64,000 nucleotides of DNA from Methanocorpusculum sp. GTDB taxonomy: Archaea > Halobacteriota > Methanomicrobia > Methanomicrobiales > Methanocorpusculaceae. Under the pieces are notes generated by a model. The model was not told the origin of the DNA, did not search any database, and saw only the letters and a list, made by a program, of their open reading frames with translations. Below are positions 16,006 to 23,475 of the stretch, piece by piece (position 1 is the first letter of the stretch; every line of letters starts with the position of its first letter). The position numbers and the translations under genes are program-made. Location: the NCBI GenBank assembly GCA_017387505.1, contig JAFOFB010000015.1, forward strand, positions 163,469 to 227,468, written 5' to 3'.

Positions 16006-17112
16006 ATGTTCTACCACCTGATGGTTACAGACGACTGCAATCTTTGCTGTTCGTACTGCCGGGCTAAGATGTTCGATGAAGAGGATGAGCCTATGGGCTC
16101 TCCCGGAACCATCGATGATACCATCACAGAGAACTTCTCATGCGGAAAATCAGAACTCTACACTTTCCTCGCACAAGATGAAGATGCAGTTCTGACCTTT
16201 ATTGGAGGGGAGCCGCTCCTGAATATTCCGTTTGTCCGTCAGGTCATGGATGAAGCACCAGTTAATCGCTTCATGCTTCAGACCAACGGAACAAAACTCC
16301 TGGAGCTAGGGGCTGAGTACATCAACCGCTTAGAGACAATTCTCATCTCAATCGACGGAGATGCAGAATTGACCAACGGCCACCGCGGAGACGGCATTTA
16401 TGAAACAGTCACAAATGCCGCCCGCAAAATCCGCGAGGACGGATTTGCCGGTGAGCTCATTGCCCGCATGACGATTGCTGAGGATACCGAAATCTTCTCT
16501 GCTGTCACTCACCTTGCAGACACTGGTCTTTTCAGCTCGATTCACTGGCAGATGGATGCGGATTTCACCGGAGATTTATCACGCAGACGCTTTGCCGAGT
16601 GGAAGAACGGATACAATGCAGGCATCCGCCGTCTTGCAGAAGAATGGCTCTCCCGTATGGAATCAGGAACTGTTCCAAAATGGTATCCGTTCCTTTCAAC
16701 AACAGTGGATCTCTTAACCGGTCAGAAGACTAAACTACGCTGCGGTTCCGGATATGTGAACTACAGCATCATGACCAACGGATTCATCGCACCGTGCCCG
16801 ATTATGGTCGGTATGGCTGATTACTACTCAGGACACATCAGCTCAGCAGACCCGAAAGCACTTCGTGAGATTCCAATTCAGGAACCATGTCTTTCGTGTG
16901 ATATCTACGACTTCTGCGGTGGACGCTGTCTCTACTCGAACATTGTCCGCCCATGGGGTGAAGAGTACTCGCTTGTCTGTGATACGGTTCGAAACTTCAA
17001 AGCATCTCTCGAGGCAGTACTTCCGAAAATCAAAGCGCTGATTGATTCCGGTGTGCTGTCTCTTGAAAGCTTTGCACACACAAGATACAACGGCTGTGAG
17101 ATTATCCCGTAA
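16006..17112 (+). CDS. Radical SAM/SPASM protein (AF1577-like, putative peptide-modifying)
   Basis: 368 aa. The radical SAM cluster motif CxxxCxxC is C11, C15, C18 in DDCNLCCSYC; GGEPLL and the QTNG strand follow. The C-terminal SPASM region has the auxiliary Fe-S cysteines (APCPIMVG, then EPCLSCDIYDFCGGRC). It resembles TIGR04084-type archaeal proteins. The family name includes peptide modification, but no precursor peptide is seen nearby, and close linkage to SepCysS (2-nt gap) suggests a role connected with tRNA-dependent cysteine or Fe-S chemistry; that is inference. Its stop overlaps the next ATG (TAATG). Confidence 0.85.
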   Translation: MFYHLMVTDDCNLCCSYCRAKMFDEEDEPMGSPGTIDDTITENFSCGKSELYTFLAQDEDAVLTFIGGEPLLNIPFVRQVMDEAPVNRFMLQTNGTKLLELGAEYINRLETILISIDGDAELTNGHRGDGIYETVTNAARKIREDGFAGELIARMTIAEDTEIFSAVTHLADTGLFSSIHWQMDADFTGDLSRRRFAEWKNGYNAGIRRLAEEWLSRMESGTVPKWYPFLSTTVDLLTGQKTKLRCGSGYVNYSIMTNGFIAPCPIMVGMADYYSGHISSADPKALREIPIQEPCLSCDIYDFCGGRCLYSNIVRPWGEEYSLVCDTVRNFKASLEAVLPKIKALIDSGVLSLESFAHTRYNGCEIIP

Positions 17113-17888
17113 TGGAAATCATCTTCATTCTTTTTTTAATCGTCATTGGACTTTTTGCCGGATTCATGTCCGGACTGCTTGGAGTAGGCGGCGGTTTTAT
17201 CTTTGCACCTGCGATGTTTTTCGTACTTCAGGCATCAGGAGTGCCTGAGGATATTGCTCTTCTTACAGCATTCGGCACAAGTCTTGCCGCGGCTCTGCCT
17301 ACTGTTTTAACCGGAGCTTTGTCCCACACAAAGCAGGGAAATGTTGTATGGCGTGACGCACTGATTATGGGTGTTGCAGGAATTCTTACAGGATTTATTG
17401 GTGGAAATGTTGCAACACTTCTCCCTGTAAAACTGCTGACATTTCTCTTCGCATTAATTCTGATTGTCGGAGCCATAAGACTTGTAACCCAACTCCCGTG
17501 CGGAGAAGGCTCGCGCATGAAGGCTCCGCTTGCTGTTGGAATCGGAAGCGTTGCCGGATTCTTCTCCGGGCTTCTTGGTGTTGGCGGCGGAACTATTCTA
17601 GTTCCTTTGATGACAATGCTTGGAAAATTTCCGATGAAAAAAGCAGCCGCAACATCTTCTGCGGCAATCGTGTTCATCACTCTTGGCGGAATCGGTTCAT
17701 ATCTCTTAAACGGATACTTCAACCTGCTCATGTGGGTGATTCTGGTATTAACTGCAGTTCCGGCCGCCGCAGTTTCAGCGAGACTTCGTGTGTCTGATGT
17801 CTGGCTTAGAAGATTCTTTGCCGTTTTGATGATAGGTATCTCTCTTCACATGATAGGAGTATTCGAGCTGATACTCTCCCTCTTCTGA
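17112..17888 (+). CDS. TauE/SafE family anion (sulfite/sulfonate) exporter
   Basis: 258 aa, about eight membrane helices in two homologous halves, each starting with the family signature (FMSGLLGVGGGFIFAP near residue 20 and FFSGLLGVGGGTILVP near 153). TauE/SafE proteins move sulfite, sulfoacetate or related anions across the membrane. The ATG overlaps the stop of the radical SAM gene by one base, so SepCysS, radical SAM and exporter form one unit. A sulfur-related transporter downstream of SepCysS fits a sulfur theme, but direction and substrate are unknown. Confidence 0.88.
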   Translation: MEIIFILFLIVIGLFAGFMSGLLGVGGGFIFAPAMFFVLQASGVPEDIALLTAFGTSLAAALPTVLTGALSHTKQGNVVWRDALIMGVAGILTGFIGGNVATLLPVKLLTFLFALILIVGAIRLVTQLPCGEGSRMKAPLAVGIGSVAGFFSGLLGVGGGTILVPLMTMLGKFPMKKAAATSSAAIVFITLGGIGSYLLNGYFNLLMWVILVLTAVPAAAVSARLRVSDVWLRRFFAVLMIGISLHMIGVFELILSLF

Positions 17889-17920
17889 ATAAATAGGATG
17901 CAGACAATATACTTAAAGCA

Positions 17921-18436
17921 ATGTATGGGGATGAAAAGCGTGCGGAAACCATAATCAGTACTGCTGTATTTGCAGCACTGATTACTGTTGGCGGATGGCT
18001 TTCCATCCCGCTTTTTGCAGTTCCTATCACTTTACAGACACTGTTTGTAATTCTTGCAGCAGCCTTCATGAAAGAGCGTGCTGTACTTCCAGTGTCTCTC
18101 TATGTAACAGCGGGTCTCATAGGACTTCCTGTTTTCCATAACGGAGCGGCAGGAGTTGGAGTTTTATTCGGTCCAACGGGAGGATTTATCTTAGGATTTA
18201 TTCCTGCTGTACTTGCCGCAGGTTTTCTTTTCGGAAAAAATATGGATGTTACAGCAGTTATCTCTGCAATCCTAATCACTGATATCTGCGGAATGCTCTG
18301 GTTCATGATAACAACAGATGCATCACTTCCTGCGGCATTTGTTGCGTGTGTTTTGCCTTATATTCCTGGTGATATAATCAAAGGAGCGGCCGCTGTTGCC
18401 GCATCAAAAAGACTTTCGGGGATTCTGCATGATTGA
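17921..18436 (+). CDS. bioY: Biotin ECF transporter S component BioY
   Basis: 171 aa, about six membrane helices. The BioY hallmarks are present: VPITLQTLFVILAA near residue 40, GLPVFHNGAAGVGVLFGPTGGFILGF in the middle (aromatic/glycine loop over the biotin site) and YIPGDIIKG near the C-terminus. BioY is the substrate-binding subunit of energy-coupling-factor transporters; three downstream overlapping frames supply the ATPases and the T subunit. A TATA-like AATAAATAGG lies about 25-35 nt upstream. Confidence 0.9.
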   Translation: MYGDEKRAETIISTAVFAALITVGGWLSIPLFAVPITLQTLFVILAAAFMKERAVLPVSLYVTAGLIGLPVFHNGAAGVGVLFGPTGGFILGFIPAVLAAGFLFGKNMDVTAVISAILITDICGMLWFMITTDASLPAAFVACVLPYIPGDIIKGAAAVAASKRLSGILHD

Positions 18437-18995
18437 GATTGAAAATCTTAAGTGTCGAAATCTAAGAATCGAGTCTCTTGTCATACCGGAAGGTCTGACA
18501 TTTATACGCGGTAGAAATGGTGCTGGAAAAACAACTCTTCTTGAACTCGCGGCAGGTCTTCTTCTGACTGATGCTGGAAGTATCCTGATAGATGGAAAAA
18601 CTCCTAGAGAGATTCATGCAGGATACGTTAGCGAATTTCCGTCCAGAAGCCTTATCTTTGCAAAGGTGTCTGATGAGATATCATCCGCTCTTCGCTTCAG
18701 TGGTCTGCCTGATGCTGACATACTTCATGAAACAGAAGAGACTGCTGAAATATTTGGAATCTCACATCTTCTCAAAAGAGACTGCAGAACATTATCCGGA
18801 GGAGAAAAGGTTCTAACAGCCGCCGCCTCTGCGGCAGCAGGTCATCCAAAACTCATTGTGCTTGATGAACCCGACTCTCATCTGGATGAACAGACAGCGT
18901 GCGAGCTTTCTGATGCTCTTTTGAAGATGGAAATCCCGCATATCATCTGGGCATCGCACAGGAAATTTGTAGAAGGTTTCGAGGTGGTTTTGTGA
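18429..18995 (+). CDS. ECF transporter ATP-binding subunit (EcfA1/BioM-like)
   Basis: 188 aa from the ATG at 18429, which overlaps bioY by 8 nt; an earlier in-frame start exists but would run deep into bioY. Motifs: Walker A GRNGAGKTT, a short Q-loop region (YVSEFPSRSLIFAKVSDEI), ABC signature LSGGEKVLTAAAS, Walker B LIVLDEPDSHLD and the switch His in WASHRKF. It is somewhat short for an EcfA (usually 220-280 aa), lacking much of the C-terminal region. It energises biotin uptake with EcfT. The TGA stop overlaps the GTG start of the broken second ATPase. Confidence 0.88.
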   Translation: MIEIENLKCRNLRIESLVIPEGLTFIRGRNGAGKTTLLELAAGLLLTDAGSILIDGKTPREIHAGYVSEFPSRSLIFAKVSDEISSALRFSGLPDADILHETEETAEIFGISHLLKRDCRTLSGGEKVLTAAASAAAGHPKLIVLDEPDSHLDEQTACELSDALLKMEIPHIIWASHRKFVEGFEVVL

Positions 18996-19483
18996 TTTCC
19001 CAAGACGGCATAACCTTTGATGAAGGAATCCATATCATACGTGGGCGTGTTGGTTCCGGCAAATCAACTCTTGCAAGACGTCTCGCTGAAGACGCCGGGT
19101 TTTCAGGACGCCGCAGGATTCTTCTCTTCCAGGAAATTGAGTATCACCTGACTTAAGACACAGTTGGAAAAGAGATTGCTTCCTGGAATGTCACAGGTGA
19201 TGAGCCTGCGTTTACAGCTTTTGGAAAGCATGATCTCACACGCGACCCGTACACACTTTCAAGAGGGGAACTGAAACGGCTTCTTCTATCATGCATTTTA
19301 TCTTCGGATACAGACTGCCTTATACTTGATGAGCCGTATTCGTCTCTTGATTTGGATGCAAAAGAGACACTTACAGAACTTCTTCGTGGAAGGTTAGGAG
19401 TTACAATCCTTTTCACTCACGAGATGCCGAATCTTGATGCAGTATTCTGGGAAATCAGGGAGGGCAAGTTATGTCGGATGTAA
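18992..19483 (+). pseudogene. Second ECF ATPase interrupted by an in-frame TAA
   Basis: The frame starts with GTG at 18992 overlapping ecfA1 (GTGA) and runs 163 sense codons except for TAA at 19154-19156. The N-terminal part has Walker A GRVGSGKST. The break reads EYHLT-stop-DTVGKEIA, where EcfA proteins have the Q-loop motif with LFEETV, so Glu is expected at the stop. After it, the same frame has the signature LSRGELKRLLL, Walker B LILDEPYSSLD and switch FTHEMP, then overlaps ecfT. A single GAA-to-TAA change explains the break; no other lesion is seen. Either a recent nonsense mutation, a sequencing error, or readthrough. Confidence 0.85.
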
Positions 19484-20097
19484 GACTTCGGGTGCTTACT
19501 CTCCTGATTCTTTCGGTGTCGGTCTTTTTCGTACCTCAAACTGCAGTTTTTGGATTTATCTGGTGGCTGATTTTTTCAAAGCAGTCTTTACGTGTGATGG
19601 CTCGTGAAATTTTGGCTGCTGTTCTTATCTCGGCATTTCCAACTCTTATTCTCCTCATATCGTCAGATGCTTCCGCCTTAATCTACGGCGGAAAAACTGC
19701 AGTACTTCTGCTTCTTGCGTTCTGGTTTGGAAGAAACTGTGTACCGGGAGATTTTCAAAACCTGTTTGTCTGGCTCTTTGGAAACCGTATAGGCTTTGAT
19801 TTAGGTCTTGCTTGTGAGATTTTCATGATGCAGATATCTCTTGTATTCCAGGATGCGAAAGGATATCGTGCCGCTTTGTCACAGAAAAATAAGAGATTAG
19901 GGCCTCGTACAATTCTGCCTCTTGCATTCGGAGTTCTAACTTTGTCTATTCGGCGGATGAAACTCTCATCAAAACTTCTTGCAAGACGCGGATATGTAAA
20001 AGGCGGGACGTGCAAGCCTGTGTTTTACACAGAAAAAGCAGATGTCCTGCGGCTTGTGTTAGCCGCAGGGATTTTCATGTTTGGAATTATTCTCTGA
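19471..20097 (+). CDS. ECF transporter transmembrane subunit EcfT (CbiQ/BioN-like)
   Basis: 208 aa, about five hydrophobic segments. The cytoplasmic coupling motif is visible as RRMKLSSKLLARRGYVKGG near residues 160-180; EcfT proteins have two Ala-Arg-x signatures, and LLARRGY is one. It transmits ATPase movement to BioY. The ATG overlaps the broken second ATPase by 13 nt. Its 3' end overlaps the convergent CDF gene by 11 nt, so both stop codons lie within the neighbour's coding sequence. Confidence 0.85.
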   Translation: MSDVRLRVLTLLILSVSVFFVPQTAVFGFIWWLIFSKQSLRVMAREILAAVLISAFPTLILLISSDASALIYGGKTAVLLLLAFWFGRNCVPGDFQNLFVWLFGNRIGFDLGLACEIFMMQISLVFQDAKGYRAALSQKNKRLGPRTILPLAFGVLTLSIRRMKLSSKLLARRGYVKGGTCKPVFYTEKADVLRLVLAAGIFMFGIIL

Positions 20098-21016
20098 GTT
20101 TACACACAAACGTGCACTCATCTTTTCCGCATCGTCCGTCACACGGGTCTAAATGTACGTTGATTACGATTCTTGGAATCTCTGACTCAATCTCATCTCT
20201 TATGTGCGCAACCAAATCGTGTGCATCTGTCAGAGATGTTTTGTGCGGCATCATTAAGTGGAACTCAATGAACTTATCTGGTCCTGATTTTCTTGTCTTT
20301 AGGCCGTGATAGTTAGTGTACTCTGCTTCATGGCGTGAGATAATCTCATCGATTTTTGAAATATCATCTGTACTTAGACTTTCGTCCATCAGGTTTCCAA
20401 ATGAACGGCGGATAAGAGAGTATGCCTCTTTCAGAATAAAGAATGCGACAACCACAGCGATTACTGAATCAATCCATGTGAGGTGTGTAATCTGAATGAT
20501 GAGAAGTCCTGCGAATACTCCGGCTGATGTCAGTACATCGGTTCTAAGATGCCATGCATCAGATTCAAGAGCGATTGAGTCCGTCTCTTTTGCAACTCTC
20601 ATCAGATTCTGTGAGACGATGAAGTTCATGAGTGCTGAAAAGCCCATCACAATCATGCCGATGTAGAGGAGGTCAACTGATACCTCTTCTCCTCCGCGAA
20701 TCAGTTTGGAGATTGCTTCCCAGATGATGATACCCGCGGCAAGAACGATTAAGAGTGCCTCAATGAGACCTGATGCGTCCTCATACTTTCCGTGTCCGAA
20801 CGCATGATCTTCGTCCGGCGGGATTGCTGATTTCTTCACCGAAAAGTATGCGATAAAGGATGCAAGCAGGTCCATTCCGGAGTGAATTCCTTCAGAGATG
20901 ATACTGACCGAGCCGGTAAAAATACCTGTTACTATCTTTGAGACCGTCAGAAATGCATTCGAGCAGATAGAAAGACGGGCTACGTTTTTCTTTTTCTGAC
21001 TATCAGTTTTGGTCAT
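20087..21016 (-). CDS. Cation diffusion facilitator (CDF) metal transporter
   Basis: 309 aa from the ATG at 21016 (MTKTDSQKKK), which lies 2 nt after the aldo/keto reductase stop; an earlier start would extend into that gene. Six membrane helices carry the metal site SEGIHSGMD and DAWHLRTDV (H/D pairs), with HAFGHGKYED in the loop, then a cytoplasmic C-terminal domain (IDEIISRHEAEYTNYHGL). CDFs export Zn, Mn, Fe or Co by proton antiport. The last 20 residues hold four Cys (CDGRCGKDECTFVC), an unusual extra metal-binding tail. Confidence 0.92.
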   Translation of the reverse strand: MTKTDSQKKKNVARLSICSNAFLTVSKIVTGIFTGSVSIISEGIHSGMDLLASFIAYFSVKKSAIPPDEDHAFGHGKYEDASGLIEALLIVLAAGIIIWEAISKLIRGGEEVSVDLLYIGMIVMGFSALMNFIVSQNLMRVAKETDSIALESDAWHLRTDVLTSAGVFAGLLIIQITHLTWIDSVIAVVVAFFILKEAYSLIRRSFGNLMDESLSTDDISKIDEIISRHEAEYTNYHGLKTRKSGPDKFIEFHLMMPHKTSLTDAHDLVAHIRDEIESEIPRIVINVHLDPCDGRCGKDECTFVCKLRE

Positions 21017-21018
21017 GA

Positions 21019-22140
21019 TTACTCTGCGACTTTTTCTGCAAACTCTTTGAGGACTTCGGGGATGGAAATCATCTGCGGGCATAAATCAATACAGCGTCTG
21101 CATCCAATGCAGGCTGACGGCTGTTTATCTTTATCTACAGCGGATAAGGCAAGCTTTGCGAGGAAGCCGCCGTCGGTGAAAGTGAACTCATTATATAGAT
21201 AGAGAAGACGCGGGATGTCGAGTTTTGCAGGACATGACTTTGTACAGTATCTGCATGCAGTGCATGGAACACCTGTCCTGAGGCTGTCAGCAATTTCGTA
21301 AAGGACAGTGTTTTCGCTCTCACTTGTCGGAGCAAAGGTTTCGAAGGTCTTGCAGTTTGCATCTAACTGCGACATATCAGACATTCCGGAGAGGATGACC
21401 ACTGCCTCCTCGAATCCCTGAAGGTAGCGGAATGACCATGCAGGAATTGTTTCGTCTGCTCTAAGTTCGCGAAGCCTGCTTTCAGCTTCGGCAGGCAGTG
21501 ATGCAAGTTTTCCACCGCGGAGAGGTTCCATTACAAGGAATGGGATGTTGTACTCTCGAAGGAGTTCAACCTTTGCCTTTGCATCCTGGAAACTCCAGTC
21601 GAACCAGTTGAGCTGAATCTGACCAAACTCCATAACATCTCCGAATGCTTCAAGGAAGCTTTTCATGATGTTGATGTCTCCGTGGATGGAGAATCCGAGA
21701 TGCCGGATTTTTCCCTCAGCTTTTTTCTTCAGCAGGAAGTCCACGAGGTCAGGCTTTAGGTAGTACTCGATGTTTACCTCGCAGACGTTGTGGACGAGAT
21801 AGAAGTCAAAGTAGTCTGTCTGGAGTTTTTCCATCTGGCGAGAGAAAATCTCCTCCATGCGGCTTAGGTTTTTGATATCATATCCCGGAAACTTTGTTGC
21901 AAGATAGAAGCTGTCTCTAGGATAGTTTTTCAGGATTTTTCCCATCACCGTCTCGGAGTTTTCGCTGTGGTAACCCCATGCGGTATCAAAATAGTTGATG
22001 CCTGCCCTCATGGCATAATCAACCATGCGGGCAGTTTCTTCCTCATCAATCTCAGCTTCGTTTCCGTTTAAGACTGGAAGTCTCATCGCTCCAAATCCGA
22101 GAGCTGAAAGGCTTAGGTCTTTGAAGGGTTTGTAAAGCAT
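21019..22140 (-). CDS. Aldo/keto reductase with C-terminal 2x[4Fe-4S] domain
   Basis: 373 aa. The N-terminal TIM barrel has AKR features: FGAMRLP, NYFDTAWGYHSENSE (catalytic Asp and Tyr), ATKFPG (Lys), YLVHNV (His) and the RHLGFSIHG strand. The C-terminal 90 residues carry two ferredoxin-type sites, CTACRYCTKSCP and CIGCRRCIDLCP. Such fused proteins are common in strict anaerobes and probably couple ferredoxin to carbonyl reduction; substrate unknown. The start is taken as ATG at 22140, overlapping the upstream TGA (TGATG); a GTG one codon earlier is possible. Confidence 0.9.
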   Translation of the reverse strand: MLYKPFKDLSLSALGFGAMRLPVLNGNEAEIDEEETARMVDYAMRAGINYFDTAWGYHSENSETVMGKILKNYPRDSFYLATKFPGYDIKNLSRMEEIFSRQMEKLQTDYFDFYLVHNVCEVNIEYYLKPDLVDFLLKKKAEGKIRHLGFSIHGDINIMKSFLEAFGDVMEFGQIQLNWFDWSFQDAKAKVELLREYNIPFLVMEPLRGGKLASLPAEAESRLRELRADETIPAWSFRYLQGFEEAVVILSGMSDMSQLDANCKTFETFAPTSESENTVLYEIADSLRTGVPCTACRYCTKSCPAKLDIPRLLYLYNEFTFTDGGFLAKLALSAVDKDKQPSACIGCRRCIDLCPQMISIPEVLKEFAEKVAE

Positions 22141-23378
22141 CACTCCTCCTTTTCTAACTCGTGGAGTGCTTCTAAAAGGCTTGGCAGGAAGATTCCTGCA
22201 TCGCTTACCATACCGATGGCCTGCGAGGTTCCTCTGTCCATGAGTTTGGTAACTGATGCAGGGTTGATGTCGACACAGATGGTCTTGACATGAGACGGCA
22301 GAAGGTTTCCGACAGCAATCGAGTGGAGAAGCGTTGCTACCATGAGCATCATTCCAAGGTCAGGATCAACGATGTATTTTCTCATCTCATCCTGTGCCTG
22401 AATGGTGTTCTGGATGACATCTGGAAGCGGCCCGTCATCTCTGATTGAACCTGCCAGGACAAACGGTGTGTCGTTTTTGATACACTCATACATGATGCCC
22501 CTGGTGACCAGGCCTGACTGAACTGCGGCATAGATTGAACCTGCCTCCATGATTTTGTTGATTGTGTAGAGGTGGTGACGATGCCCTCCTGTGACGAGCT
22601 CGCCGGATTTGAGGTTCATACCAAGGGATGTTCCAAAGATGTTGTGCTCTAAGTCATGAACTGCCAAAGCATTTCCTGCAAAGAGGAGGTCAATGTATCC
22701 TTCGCGAACCATAGCAGCAACGGCGTCTGATGCTCCGCTGTGGATGATTGCCGGTCCTCCAACTAAGGCAACTTTTTTGCCGTTCTTCTTCATCTGAATA
22801 ATTTCTGCGGCAACTCTTCGAATCATGGTGAGACTTGGGCGTTCTGATGAGACGTCTCCTCCCATGAACTCGAATACACCCATCTCACGAGGACGTTCAG
22901 GGAAATCAACACGGACACCTTCTTCGCCTACAACAACTGTGTCTCCTGGCATGAGTTTCCCCTGCACGAGACATTTTGCTGTCATATGCTTTTTGTCGAC
23001 TACGATTAAGGCATCCATCTTCATGTTTTCAACGGGAATCCAGGTATTGTTGAAGTGAATGTGGGTCGGGTGGTTGGTTGTTGAGTAGAATCCTTCCGGG
23101 GCTACTTTTGCGCGTGTGACTGTTGCAACGGAGACTTCTTCTTCTCCGATTACAAGAGCTCCGACACGTCTGAGTTCGCTGATGAGCTGACTGAGCTGTT
23201 CTTCGGTCTCAGCTCCGATTTTCATCTTTGCGTAACTCGGGTCGGTCTTCTGTCTGCCGAGGCTGAATTCTTCGGTATCGAAGTCGCCGTTGTATTCGGC
23301 GACTAAGTCCATTACTTTGGCTAAGATTCCTGAGTCAACGATGTGACCGCGAAGTTCGATTTCCCGTGAAAACTTCAT
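22140..23378 (-). CDS. Archaeal ornithine cyclodeaminase (TIGR00300 / LOR-SDH-type)
   Basis: 412 aa from MKFSREIELRGHIVDSG; the frame is open 55 codons further, but those codons run into the divergent promoter region and look non-coding. Family signatures: N-terminal ACT-like segment (EEFSLGRQKTDPSYAKM), TNHPTHIHFN, then a Rossmann-like C-terminal half (VGGPAIIHSGASDAVAA, GNALAVHDLEHNIFGTSLG). A characterised methanococcal homologue converts ornithine to proline and ammonia using bound NAD, providing proline in methanogens without proABC. Linked with an Fe-S aldo/keto reductase (1-nt overlap) and a CDF transporter. Confidence 0.88.
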   Translation of the reverse strand: MKFSREIELRGHIVDSGILAKVMDLVAEYNGDFDTEEFSLGRQKTDPSYAKMKIGAETEEQLSQLISELRRVGALVIGEEEVSVATVTRAKVAPEGFYSTTNHPTHIHFNNTWIPVENMKMDALIVVDKKHMTAKCLVQGKLMPGDTVVVGEEGVRVDFPERPREMGVFEFMGGDVSSERPSLTMIRRVAAEIIQMKKNGKKVALVGGPAIIHSGASDAVAAMVREGYIDLLFAGNALAVHDLEHNIFGTSLGMNLKSGELVTGGHRHHLYTINKIMEAGSIYAAVQSGLVTRGIMYECIKNDTPFVLAGSIRDDGPLPDVIQNTIQAQDEMRKYIVDPDLGMMLMVATLLHSIAVGNLLPSHVKTICVDINPASVTKLMDRGTSQAIGMVSDAGIFLPSLLEALHELEKEE

Positions 23379-23475
23379 GGGGTATATATTGGCGTGGAGG
23401 AGGGATAAACGCAGTGATGATGTTAAAACAGAGAGCCAAAAAGAACTAATGCTATCCCCACCCATATAGTACACA

